Source of the DNA: a virus
DNA: 39,169 bases
Direction: 5' to 3' (one strand)
IMG/VR virus record: IMGVR_UViG_3300035670_000572
Coordinates: 1-39,169 of that record
The position numbers and the translations under genes were made by a program. Position 1 is the first letter of the stretch, and every line of letters starts with the position of its first letter. Shown here in pieces: positions 25,717-35,700 of this stretch. Below the pieces are notes generated by a model. That model searched no databases and was not told the origin of the DNA. It saw only the letters and a program-made list of their open reading frames with translations.

Positions 25717-26320
25717 CTTCAGATTCTTCTGGATTAAAGCTCTTTTTTATTGTGTCAGGTGAGTACCCATCAATTTCATCCTTTGTTAAAACATACTCAT
25801 TTTTTCTTGTTGCCTGCATTTCACCTTGTTTACTTGTAAAAAATTGTTGTGGACTTTGATTAAACGGATACGAATCAAGGGAACGCATTTCAAGTTTCTC
25901 TTGTGGTGTCGGTTCCTTAATTGTTTCAATTTTTTGTCCTAACATATCAATTTTAGATATAACTGAGTCCATTTGGGATAGTTTTTGTTCTAAATCAGAT
26001 AATTTAGTAAAAACATCATCCATTTTACTCACCACTTGTGAGTGGTCTTCTTTATTGTTATCTATATCATTTTTGATACTTTTAGTCATATTAACTAAAT
26101 CTGTAATATCAATTTCTTCTGTTGATTCGGGTTCAGTTAATGCCGGTGGTTCAGGTGAATCAACTGGTGGTTCAACTGCCGGTGTATCTTCTACAGGTGG
26201 AACATCACCAATCGGTTCTTCCGGTGTTGGGAGTGCGTCCTGTTCCATAATCATTTTCTTACTATACTTGTTAATTTCTCTATAACGATTAACAGCTTCT
26301 TGTAATTTTTTCTCTAACAT
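25700..26320 (-). CDS. Acidic proline-rich coiled-coil protein, 206 aa
   Basis: I do not recognise the family. Residues 1-26 are helical and basic, and 27-70 are Pro/Glu rich (PTPEEPIGDVPPVEDTP), an extended linker. About 75-140 is a likely coiled coil (VSKMDDVFTKLSDLEQKLSQM and on), and the end is acidic (NPEESEDEFKF). There are no enzyme motifs. It lies downstream of the 67-aa gene (3-base gap) and overlaps the next gene. A chaperone, adaptor or capsid-scaffold-type protein is possible, but the sequence only shows an extended, probably oligomeric architecture. Confidence 0.75.
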   Translation of the reverse strand: MLEKKLQEAVNRYREINKYSKKMIMEQDALPTPEEPIGDVPPVEDTPAVEPPVDSPEPPALTEPESTEEIDITDLVNMTKSIKNDIDNNKEDHSQVVSKMDDVFTKLSDLEQKLSQMDSVISKIDMLGQKIETIKEPTPQEKLEMRSLDSYPFNQSPQQFFTSKQGEMQATRKNEYVLTKDEIDGYSPDTIKKSFNPEESEDEFKF

Positions 26321-26323
26321 GGC

Positions 26324-26527
26324 TTAATCTTGTAATAATTGTCTACCGTCATCGGTAATATACTTTTTATTTATTCTTTCGACGATACCGTCTTTAGACC
26401 TTATAATATAACACTCTCCTGTTGTCATATCACACTCTTCTCTTTCCATTCCGTCTTTAGAAACATTCTTAACGTTTTTTGGATTTAAGAATTGGTCAAT
26501 ACTATTTTTTAAATTAGAATTTTCCAT
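26324..26527 (-). CDS. Unknown small protein, 67 aa
   Basis: This 67-aa protein (MENSNLKNSIDQFLNP...) has charged residues and two Cys (REECDMTTGECYII). It ends in KKYITDDGRQLLQD. It resembles no family I recognise. Its ATG at 26527 follows an AAAAG leader, and it is the first gene after the hub-like gene ends at 26566. Gene calls this short are less certain, but the frame is spaced naturally and precedes the 206-aa gene by 3 bases. Confidence 0.65.
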   Translation of the reverse strand: MENSNLKNSIDQFLNPKNVKNVSKDGMEREECDMTTGECYIIRSKDGIVERINKKYITDDGRQLLQD

Positions 26528-26536
26528 ACTTTTCTA

Positions 26537-26544
26537 TATAAATA
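26537..26544 (-). promoter_or_regulatory. TATTTATA element upstream of 67-aa gene (candidate late element)
   Basis: Coding-sense TATTTATA lies 9 bases before ATG 26527. Read on the plus strand it is TATAAATA, identical to the T4 late promoter core, but no plus-strand gene follows. Function unproven. Confidence 0.2.
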
Positions 26545-26565
26545 TCCCAAATATTGTTATTATTC

Positions 26566-29500
26566 TTATTTTATTCTAAAATAAACCACATCACCCTCGT
26601 GTAATGATAAGTCTTTCATTAATTTAACTGACATTCCGATTCCAAATCCTGAAACATTAGGTCCAACATTAATTGGTCCCTTCACATCACTTGGTGTAAT
26701 TATTGAAACAGTTAATGGTGATATCGTAATTGGTTGTGATTTACCATTTGGATTAAGGAATTCTGTTGTTCCTGAAATAATTTTATCGGGAGTTATCACA
26801 TCGGATAATTGGAATTTAATTGAATAAAAACTATTCGAATCGGTATATTGTTTAATGTCAGACCAAAATAATAAATCTTTATTTTGTTCTCTTCCTGTAA
26901 CCGAAATCGTTTTATTTTTAACTCTTGTTATCACACTCATAGTGATGTCATCTGAGATGGTATATTTACCGTCAGTAGAACCCATTCGTGCAACAACTGC
27001 TCGATACCATGTTTCATTATTGTATCTTACTTTTTGAATGTATTTCTCGTTGTTGTATCCATTGTATGGTATACCAAATTCCGTAACTCCAACCTCAGGT
27101 AATAAAACTTCACCCTCAATTTTAATTGTACCTCTATCTGTTTCAAAGTTACCTTGTGATGTACTTATCGACTCTATTGTTCCACTTTTTTCATTTTGGT
27201 CTTTCACAACACTAATTGCCTTTGATAAAATCTTATCAAATAACGGTCTGTAACTTGACATAAATGAATCTTCAGGGTCAGGTAATGACGCTAAAGGTAT
27301 TCTTGTTCCCTTAAAATTGGTGGTTATGTTATTCCCCTTTATGTTGTGTGAAACTTCTGTTATCCAATACGAACCTCTAAACATTGGAACGTTTTTAAGA
27401 TAAAAGAACATTGTTGGTTGTATCATAACATTACCCATACAACTAACTTCACACGCATAAGATGCTTGTCTATAAATGTCAAATAGACCAATATCAACAT
27501 TGTATGTTCCTGAACCTGATTCGGACCTAGCTAAATTTTCCATAACAACGAATGATTCCGTTGTATTTCTAATTGTTGATTGGTCAAGTTGTACACCTTT
27601 GAAAATTCCTTGATTTTGGTCACCAAAGCTCACTTCAAACGCCACGACTTTATTTGACTTACTTAATTCTTCAGTATTAAACACTTCAGGTAATGTTATC
27701 AATAATGGATTATTATTAACATTTGAAATGTTAAAACTATCATCACTAAACTTATAGTCTTTACCCATATCGGATAAATGTTTAGATGTTGGTCCTGTAT
27801 ATTGAATAACAATTTTTGGTGATGATTCTTGATAATCCACCTCTAAGAAAGTCCCAAATAGGTTTTGTGCAACGGTTGATGATGGTGTTATTTTAGATTT
27901 AGTGGTTATGTTATTACCATAAAAATTCACATAAGCAGGTAGTGCCCTCATATCAAATCCTGTACCTTGTATTAACATGGATAATGTTGAATACAAATTA
28001 GCTTTGTCATTTTTAGGGTCTAAAATTGAGACAAACCTATCTAAATTTAAATAAGCCTTATCTCCAATATCTTTATTCGCCTTATCTAAAAATAAAAATT
28101 CTTCCATCAACAATCTTTGACCGATAGAATTTCCTGCTGACCATTTGTCGTTAAATGATTTGAAATTATTATATAACTCAACTTTAAGGTTTCTATTATT
28201 ATAACCATCAACAAAATTAATAGGTTTATAACTCTTTTCAACTTTAAGACTTGTAAACTTATTAATTAATCTATCTAAGAAATAATTTAACCTATTGTTT
28301 GAACCTCCAACTAATGTAGAGGTCGTTTGTCTGTCAAAAATACTTGTCTTCACATAATTGATAAAATCACTCTTTACCAACGTATAACTTGGTGTTGTTC
28401 TGATTTTACTTTTTAACCATCCCGCAAAAATCATTGATAACGGTCTTAATCTCAATATATTATTTTCACTTAACTCAATGTTATATAAATTAAAGAAGTA
28501 AACATATGGATTTGTAATGTTACCTATTGATGTTCCACTTATTGATTCAGTATTACCTATATATAAATCAATGTATTTTTGATTAGATGCAACTTGTGAT
28601 GAACTATAACTACCAAATGATAACGTATTACCAGTTTCACCGATAAACCATTCTAAAACATATGAATCCAATTCTTTTGGATTACCTAATGTTAATTTTA
28701 TTAAATTGTTTGTTGATAAAATTTCAGTAGTAACTTCTTCTAATCTCTCAACTTGTCTTTGTTTCAATTGGTTGATTAATTCATCAACTGATAATGTATC
28801 ATCACCAGATTTTTTTTCAATTGTTACTATTTTTTTAAGTAACATTTGGAAGTTTTGGTATTTTGCGTTCTCAAATTTTTTATACTCAACTTCTTGTTTC
28901 ATGTTTTCAGTTGAAAACTGTAAAAATGTGTCTTCAAATTGTTCTAAAATTTTTGGACTAAATGTTGCAATTAAATCAATAACTTTTCTATAGTTTTCAC
29001 TTATACTAAATTTATTATCTAATTTTCTATCTGAGGTATTTAAACTTTTTAAATATTCACCTGTGTTATTAAATGTTACACCACTAAAATCTGAGTTAAT
29101 ATATTCATCTTCCCAAATGATTCTATTATAAATTTGTTGTCCTCTAAGAAACGTATCGTTATTTAAATCGATAGTTAATGGATTACCCACAATTAATGGA
29201 ATATTAACTTTTCTGTCAATATGTAAGTTATCACCATCACATGGTAATAATGTGTACCAATTTTCGGTTGTCAAAAATTTAGAGTTGTCTACCAATTGTG
29301 TCCAATACTGTAAATTATTTTGTGACCTTAACCTAACTTTAATTGCACCAAGACTAACGTTATTCTCAAAAGATGTACTACCTGATATGGTACTAAAATG
29401 GTTATAACCATTTACTATTTGGTGATATATGGCGTCATAATATGGATGGATACCAACGTCTTTCCCACCAGCATATGAAACAAATTTACCTTCTAATTGA

Positions 29501-32409
29501 TAGATATTCTCACTTAAATCTAAATCAGGTACATCAAAAAATGTTTCTCCTGATATGTTTGTCGAAACATAATTGGTGTCTAAAAACCCATCTAATATAT
29601 CTTCACCTTCTAATAAGAATTTCTTGTATCTATGATAAATTGACCCCCATTTAACCATTAAATGATATGGTATAAAATGGGTTGAGCCGACTTCTCTAAA
29701 AAGAGAAGATACTCTTACTTTTTTTGTGGGACTATTACCGAAAAGAGTGTAATCTTCTAAATCAACAAATGGTAACGAATTTAAAAGTAGATATGCTGAA
29801 CCACTATACTTTGAATAGCTTCCTGTTTTGTTAAAATCAGAATATAACTGTTTGTGGAAGTATGGTGTGTTAAGAATGTTTGTACTATTTTCATTTACAT
29901 CAATTTTCAACTTAAAAATATTTTCTAAAAACGGATAGTTTTCTTTAATATAAAAAAGTGAATCGGGAGATGATGTTACCAACCCTTCTGTTTGGTCAAC
30001 AAATAATGTTTTATTAAATTTTAATTCATCATCTGTAAATGATGTTTTATTTAAATAAGTTAAATATGTATCAGAATTATATGGGAAAATGTCTTTTCGA
30101 TACGGTTCAGGTGTATACGTCTCAATATTTTTCTTTAACATTCCATATAACGACATATCAACAGATTTCTTTTTTTCTTCTGTCGATGGTCTATATTGTT
30201 CAATATTAAATGGAATATCTACAGTATCCCTAATGTAAGATGTTGTTGGTATTGAATCTTTGAAGTACGGATATCTTTCAAAAGGTGATAAAGATTGTAA
30301 ATACTCAATGAATTGAGTTGTACCTGTAACACTTTCACGTAAAATATCTCGTAATTCATATTCATCTACTGTTGTATTGTCAATAGAAGTGAATTCAATA
30401 TCAGCCAATTCATTTAACGTCTCTTTCGTAAAAGAGTCGACCAATGTAACTTGTTTTATTCTTTCATAAATTTCATACAAAAATGAAACCAATGTTTTAC
30501 TTGTATATGGTATGAAGTCGTTCACCGTAAATAATCCACTTATCTCATTGATGTTAGATTTTGGTGCATCGGATTCAAAAATATAATTAATTTGATTTAC
30601 ACCACTTTCTTTTTCGGTATTGGGGTCGTTCTTATTAGTTGACACTCCAATAAATTCTTCTACGAATTCAACCTCAGGCCATAACGACCTATTATTCGAT
30701 TGTAAAATAGATTGTAATTCAGGTTCGCCTGGATAAGCGATAATTTTTTGTTTATTACCCGGTGAATCTTTTTTTATTTCAGGCCAAGGGTAAATTGAAT
30801 CTCCAACGGTTTCTTTGTTAAAGTTTTTTATTTTCTTTTTTCTATCATTTGAAACGTTGAAAGCATCGACATGTACTCCCTTCATTAATCTAACGTACAC
30901 CTCTGCGTTTGCCAAAATAACCGCAAATAAATTTCTAACTGTTGGGTCGAAACCAATTCCTCCTTTACTTTCGTCTTTAATGACTTCGTTCATTTTTTTC
31001 TCAATCTCAGTTTCAACTTTGTTTCTTTGCTCAATAAAAGTCTTTTTTATTTCACGTATATCGGAAACAAGTTTATCAATTGAGATAAAGTATTGTTTTT
31101 GGTATTCTAAAACATATGGTTTAACACCATTAAGTGTCTTTGAAAGTAGATTAGTTTTAATATTAACAGCTTTTGGTCCGTCTTTTTTAAAACTATTGAA
31201 AACCTCTACTTCGGTTTTTAATGACTTATCGTAAATTGTTAAAAGATACTCTAAGGTACCATTATTGTTACCGAATATTTTAGTAGTATCTGATTTGTTT
31301 GTAGATGATAAACCGTAGTAACGTATCGTTTCTACTTCACCGTTTGATTTTTTTATTTCCTCATCCTTATATAGTGAGGTTAATAGATTACTTCTACCCC
31401 AACCTTGTACCGCCTTTTCAAAATTATCAAGTTCTGTGTTGTAACTCTTTAAAGACGATAAAACTTTAGGATTAATAACACTATCAAAAATTTCTTTTTC
31501 TAAAATTTTATCTAAAGATTGTGCAATAACACCAATTTCCCTTAATGTTTTAACAGGAAAATTTTGTGGTATTAATTTCTTTTGTTTCATTTCATCATAA
31601 ACGGATTTCAATATTGAATATCCTTTTGACGACCTTGAAACTCTTTTTTCTCTTCTACCCGTCTTTTCGTTGAATTTTGTTTCAACTTCCTTTTCTCTTA
31701 TGAACATGTAAGGGGAGTTAAGGATTCCTTTTAACGGTATGTCATTCATAAACGCATACGTTGAACCAACGAATGATGTTGTTATTTCGAAATTACCGTT
31801 ACCCTCATTAAATCTCGTATTAAATTTTACTAAATGTAGTCTATATCTAATTGCCTTACCATAATAACCTTTTACTGTTAAATAAAATATTGGCCAAGGT
31901 ATATGAAAAAATGCGTGATATGGTGAATTTTCGGGTGAATCAAAAAGTGTCTTACCTCTTACGTCAATAAAATTAATATTGACTTGGGGTATAAAGTTTG
32001 CACCTTTAACCGATATTGTCATACTATCGATACCAAAAGATTGACCCGTAGAATCACTATTTTGATAATCGTCTTCAATATTAATTGTAGATTCGTTTTT
32101 TCTTGGTTTCTCTACGTATGCATCTGTCCAACCACTTGTATAATCTTTATCTTGTGTTTGGCTACTTAAAAAATTAAAAGTACCCTTAGCAATACTTTTT
32201 AAGGTACTAGTCTCATTTCCTGAACTCAATATTGACCTCGGTACAATATCGGCCTCAAGATTGACATACATTACTAAATTCTCTTGTTGGATGTTTCTTG
32301 GTTGTGCCTCACCATTTACCAATACACTATTAGGGTCGACATAAATCAAATTGTTTTGGTCGACCTTAATTAATATTTTCTCGGTATTAGATAAATCATT
32401 GTTCCCCAT
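26566..32409 (-). CDS. Giant baseplate hub-like protein, 1947 aa
   Basis: This is the largest complete gene in the window. It starts ATG 32409 (MGNNDLSNTEKILIKVDQ) and overlaps the gp53-like gene by 14 bases. The N-terminal third has mixed beta segments (HIPWPIFYLTVKGYYGKAIRYR; FNEGNGNFEITTSFVGSTYAF). Near residues 1660-1700, the pattern FYLKNVPMFRGSYWITEVSHN followed by TTNFKGTRIP recalls the hub/late-control D and LysM-linked tail proteins, where a G-x-Y/F-x-V-x-x-V-x-H strand ends a barrel domain. Long Asn/Ser/Thr-rich middle parts look like inserted domains. T4 hub proteins are under 600 aa, so the length is extreme and may be a fusion of several hub or tail domains. The assignment rests on the C-terminal pattern and position next to gp53, so it is tentative. 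Confidence 0.8.
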   Translation of the reverse strand: MGNNDLSNTEKILIKVDQNNLIYVDPNSVLVNGEAQPRNIQQENLVMYVNLEADIVPRSILSSGNETSTLKSIAKGTFNFLSSQTQDKDYTSGWTDAYVEKPRKNESTINIEDDYQNSDSTGQSFGIDSMTISVKGANFIPQVNINFIDVRGKTLFDSPENSPYHAFFHIPWPIFYLTVKGYYGKAIRYRLHLVKFNTRFNEGNGNFEITTSFVGSTYAFMNDIPLKGILNSPYMFIREKEVETKFNEKTGRREKRVSRSSKGYSILKSVYDEMKQKKLIPQNFPVKTLREIGVIAQSLDKILEKEIFDSVINPKVLSSLKSYNTELDNFEKAVQGWGRSNLLTSLYKDEEIKKSNGEVETIRYYGLSSTNKSDTTKIFGNNNGTLEYLLTIYDKSLKTEVEVFNSFKKDGPKAVNIKTNLLSKTLNGVKPYVLEYQKQYFISIDKLVSDIREIKKTFIEQRNKVETEIEKKMNEVIKDESKGGIGFDPTVRNLFAVILANAEVYVRLMKGVHVDAFNVSNDRKKKIKNFNKETVGDSIYPWPEIKKDSPGNKQKIIAYPGEPELQSILQSNNRSLWPEVEFVEEFIGVSTNKNDPNTEKESGVNQINYIFESDAPKSNINEISGLFTVNDFIPYTSKTLVSFLYEIYERIKQVTLVDSFTKETLNELADIEFTSIDNTTVDEYELRDILRESVTGTTQFIEYLQSLSPFERYPYFKDSIPTTSYIRDTVDIPFNIEQYRPSTEEKKKSVDMSLYGMLKKNIETYTPEPYRKDIFPYNSDTYLTYLNKTSFTDDELKFNKTLFVDQTEGLVTSSPDSLFYIKENYPFLENIFKLKIDVNENSTNILNTPYFHKQLYSDFNKTGSYSKYSGSAYLLLNSLPFVDLEDYTLFGNSPTKKVRVSSLFREVGSTHFIPYHLMVKWGSIYHRYKKFLLEGEDILDGFLDTNYVSTNISGETFFDVPDLDLSENIYQLEGKFVSYAGGKDVGIHPYYDAIYHQIVNGYNHFSTISGSTSFENNVSLGAIKVRLRSQNNLQYWTQLVDNSKFLTTENWYTLLPCDGDNLHIDRKVNIPLIVGNPLTIDLNNDTFLRGQQIYNRIIWEDEYINSDFSGVTFNNTGEYLKSLNTSDRKLDNKFSISENYRKVIDLIATFSPKILEQFEDTFLQFSTENMKQEVEYKKFENAKYQNFQMLLKKIVTIEKKSGDDTLSVDELINQLKQRQVERLEEVTTEILSTNNLIKLTLGNPKELDSYVLEWFIGETGNTLSFGSYSSSQVASNQKYIDLYIGNTESISGTSIGNITNPYVYFFNLYNIELSENNILRLRPLSMIFAGWLKSKIRTTPSYTLVKSDFINYVKTSIFDRQTTSTLVGGSNNRLNYFLDRLINKFTSLKVEKSYKPINFVDGYNNRNLKVELYNNFKSFNDKWSAGNSIGQRLLMEEFLFLDKANKDIGDKAYLNLDRFVSILDPKNDKANLYSTLSMLIQGTGFDMRALPAYVNFYGNNITTKSKITPSSTVAQNLFGTFLEVDYQESSPKIVIQYTGPTSKHLSDMGKDYKFSDDSFNISNVNNNPLLITLPEVFNTEELSKSNKVVAFEVSFGDQNQGIFKGVQLDQSTIRNTTESFVVMENLARSESGSGTYNVDIGLFDIYRQASYACEVSCMGNVMIQPTMFFYLKNVPMFRGSYWITEVSHNIKGNNITTNFKGTRIPLASLPDPEDSFMSSYRPLFDKILSKAISVVKDQNEKSGTIESISTSQGNFETDRGTIKIEGEVLLPEVGVTEFGIPYNGYNNEKYIQKVRYNNETWYRAVVARMGSTDGKYTISDDITMSVITRVKNKTISVTGREQNKDLLFWSDIKQYTDSNSFYSIKFQLSDVITPDKIISGTTEFLNPNGKSQPITISPLTVSIITPSDVKGPINVGPNVSGFGIGMSVKLMKDLSLHEGDVVYFRIK

Positions 32410-32722
32410 AATATAAGTTATACAAATCTACACCTCTTTTATAATCTTGTAAAGAGCTTACCAATGGAAAAGGTACTCTTAATATAAAATTATCAGGAAT
32501 TTCAAATTCATTAGTTCCTGCAAGTGGGTTAGCCAACATTATTAACCAACCAAAAATTGGTGTTCCGTAAAATTCTTGGGATAGTTTATCGAGTCTATCT
32601 TTAGTTTTTTTGTATTGGTGATACTTGTCAGACGATTTAATGGGAAGTTCAATTCCCGGTACAATTCTGAAATTACCATCCTCTACGAAAAACTGATATC
32701 TATCGAAGTATTCTCTACTCAT
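32396..32722 (-). CDS. Small gp53/LysM-like baseplate wedge protein, 108 aa
   Basis: In T4, gp53 is a small wedge protein with a LysM-like fold that links wedges to the hub. Here KDRLDKLSQEFYGTPIFGWLIMLANPL (about residues 41-67) matches the gp53/tail protein X pattern: a helix with L-x-x-L, Tyr-Gly, then Trp-hydrophobic-Ala-Asn. The hydrophobic-Pro ending FEIPDNFILRVPFP follows. T4 gp53 is 196 aa, so this is shorter. It overlaps both neighbours (ATGA with the 1576-aa gene; 14 bases with the hub-like gene). Alternatively it is a free LysM-type tail X protein that screws the hub to the tube. Confidence 0.72.
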   Translation of the reverse strand: MSREYFDRYQFFVEDGNFRIVPGIELPIKSSDKYHQYKKTKDRLDKLSQEFYGTPIFGWLIMLANPLAGTNEFEIPDNFILRVPFPLVSSLQDYKRGVDLYNLYYGEQ

Positions 32723-35700
32723 TTTTTAATTTTATAAAAATTTAGTTTATCGTTCGAGATGTTAACTTTCGGTGATAAAATCTTTTTGATGTCATCAACA
32801 GAACCGTTTGTCTCAGTATTTTCTTCAGTTACATTTATTTTGAAAGTAACTTTCGTGTCATTCTTTCTGCCTTTAAACTTTTTAAATTTAAATTTCTTAG
32901 TATCTACTGTTGTAATAAATTTCTCGAATCGTTTTTCAAGTTTTTTGATGGTTTTTTCGTCAAAAATTGTTTTGTCAACACCAAAAACATCATTCATTAT
33001 TAACTTCATATCGTCTTTTAATAATACAGATAATACTTCGGTAAGTACAGATGTATTAATTGTTGGACTAAAGAAGTTTATTGAGGTGTCATCCAAATCT
33101 TCGTACATTTTTTCCGTATTGTTTGTGATGTATTCAATGTTTGATTCAATTTCATCATATATCATGTTAGAAGTGTATCCCGATAACGAACTTTTCATTA
33201 TCATCTCACCTTCTAATTTAGAATCGTAACCATACTTTATTAAAAAGTTAGTTCTGTCAAAAATATCAATAATTTCATTTCTTGTTTTTTCAAAATCAGA
33301 ATTAGTCAATAAGTTAGAACTTTCATCTATTTTACTTCCTATTAATTTTTTAACATATGGATTTAATAATTCGTTAGCCTTGTTTATTTTAGGTTGGGTT
33401 AATTCTTTATCGAACCCAAATATTTCACAAAGATTAGAATTCTCTATTGTATCAGTAATTGAACTTTTAAAATGTCTTTGTAGTACTGATAATTCCCTTC
33501 CTTTTCTATATTCACCAAACAACTGAATTGGTGTCGGTGAACCTAATAAAGAATTATAAACGTCAAAATTATTAATTGTTCTGTACGTTGGGTGTAAGAA
33601 CATTGATGACACTATTGGACCATATTTTGTAACAATATTGTTATATAATTCATCATATTGTATAAAATAATTCTCAGTTAAGGTATATGAACTTTTTATT
33701 AATTCTGTATAATCTAAAAACGAATCCGTTAGTACCCCAATATAGGTTCCTTTCGATAATTCGTTGCCATCAGTTTTATTTTCACTATCAGGTGCGTCTT
33801 GTCTTGGTTTTAAAATTTCTTCTAAAAATTCTTTAGTATATTCAGGACTAACTCCACCTAATAATCCATTAGAAGATATTGACCTTTCGTCATACATCTC
33901 GGTGTTTGCATAAAAATTAGAAGATAAAGCATTTTGTAGTCTTTCAATTGGTTTTTCTAATCCTTGTCCACCTATGAAATTAATCTGTAATGAAACATTT
34001 GCAATCATTGGTTGTACTCCAATACCTTCAGGATTTAAATCCCATGTTGCATCATCAAATGTTATATTAACATCTCTAATGATGATTTTTGAGTGATAGA
34101 AATCACCAACCCTAAGTACACATATCGGTGGTGGACCAAATGTAGTATTTCTAGCATTTAAATCTTTCTCATCTGATATCCCTTTAATTGGTATAGTGTC
34201 ACCCGGTCTAATACATTGTTGAACAAATGTTAACCTAGCATTTAATCCTTCAGGTGTCGTTGAATGAAACCCTGGATGGAAATACTTTAATTTTTCTTTT
34301 AATGATTTAAACACAACTGGGTCACTCTCTTCAAGTTTTTGAAAATAGTAACATTCTGAAAGTGTTTTCATTATAATCCTCTTTATTGGGTCAATTGGAA
34401 TTCTTTTTCTTTTTGGTGTTGATTCAATCGTACCGTCAGGAACAAGTCTTGTTCTTGTAGGTGTACCCTCAATTGGAGTTGGTTTTTCGTCAGTTTGTTT
34501 ATTAAGTTTTGGTGTGTATTTTATTCTAACACTAGATTGTCTACAACCAAATGCAACAGGTGCAACATCTTTTAATGTTTTACCATTATAAACAAATTGG
34601 AAATTTTGTTTTCCACAATTTTGGTTTCTTTCATTTACATATTCTTCTCCCGCTGATAATGTTTTAAAAATTATCTTCCCTTCTCTTTCTGTATAACCTA
34701 AGTCTTTAAAAGAAACTTCAACTTCAACCTCACTAGTTGTAGATTTACTACCACTAACTGTTGTTGGCCATTTTATTGTTGGATTTGCTCCACCATTTTT
34801 TAATTTATCAACAATATCTAAAACGATACTGTGACTTCTTCTCAATGAAAGTTTATAATTATATCCATTATCTGCAACGGCAGATGTTGAGGATAGGATA
34901 CCGACTGTGATATCTCCAACTGTACCACCCGATATGTCATTCTTTAAAGTCCCTAATTTTGTACTGTATTCGGTATATCCCGAAAATGCCTCATTAAATT
35001 CCTTTTGTAAATCGTTCTTAATGGTTGTAATAAATTGTTCAGCTTCAGAAGATGTGATTGTTGGTTTACCATGTAAAACATTTTTATCATTTTTTGCAGC
35101 CTTACTATTACTTGTGGTACCTGTATATAATTCTCTAAGAACCTCATCTAATTGATTAATAGTGGTTCCTGTATAATGTTCATTATGAATAACATTATAA
35201 TATGTTTCATACTTACTTGTTGCAGTTGTTTTAGTACTTCTTTGGTCAGGATTATCGTTTGCGAAATTTAAACTCAAATTAATCTCTAACGGAAGTTGTG
35301 GTTTTGGTTCTGGTTTTGGAACAGGTTGAGGTTCAACTAATTCATCAGTCTCAATTCTATATTTTTTAATTAATTCCGTATCGGTTTTCTTTTCAAGATA
35401 CTCCTTAATTAATTTAGCGTCATCCGCAGTTATTGTTGAATATCTTCTAATTAAATCATAAAAATCTAATTCTTCACATCCCGCAAAAAACGCATTAATG
35501 TAGTTGTCAGCCTCTTCATCTGACATTCCTTTAAAATGTTCTTTAACTAATAAATTTAAAATACTTGGGTGGTCAACAACAACTTTAAATGATATTTGAC
35601 CACTTCTTTCCGTATTTTGATATGTGTATATTGGTTCTGGTCTTCCTAAAAATGTATTTGATTCCCAACGTGCATTATTTTGTTCACTCACCTTTAAATC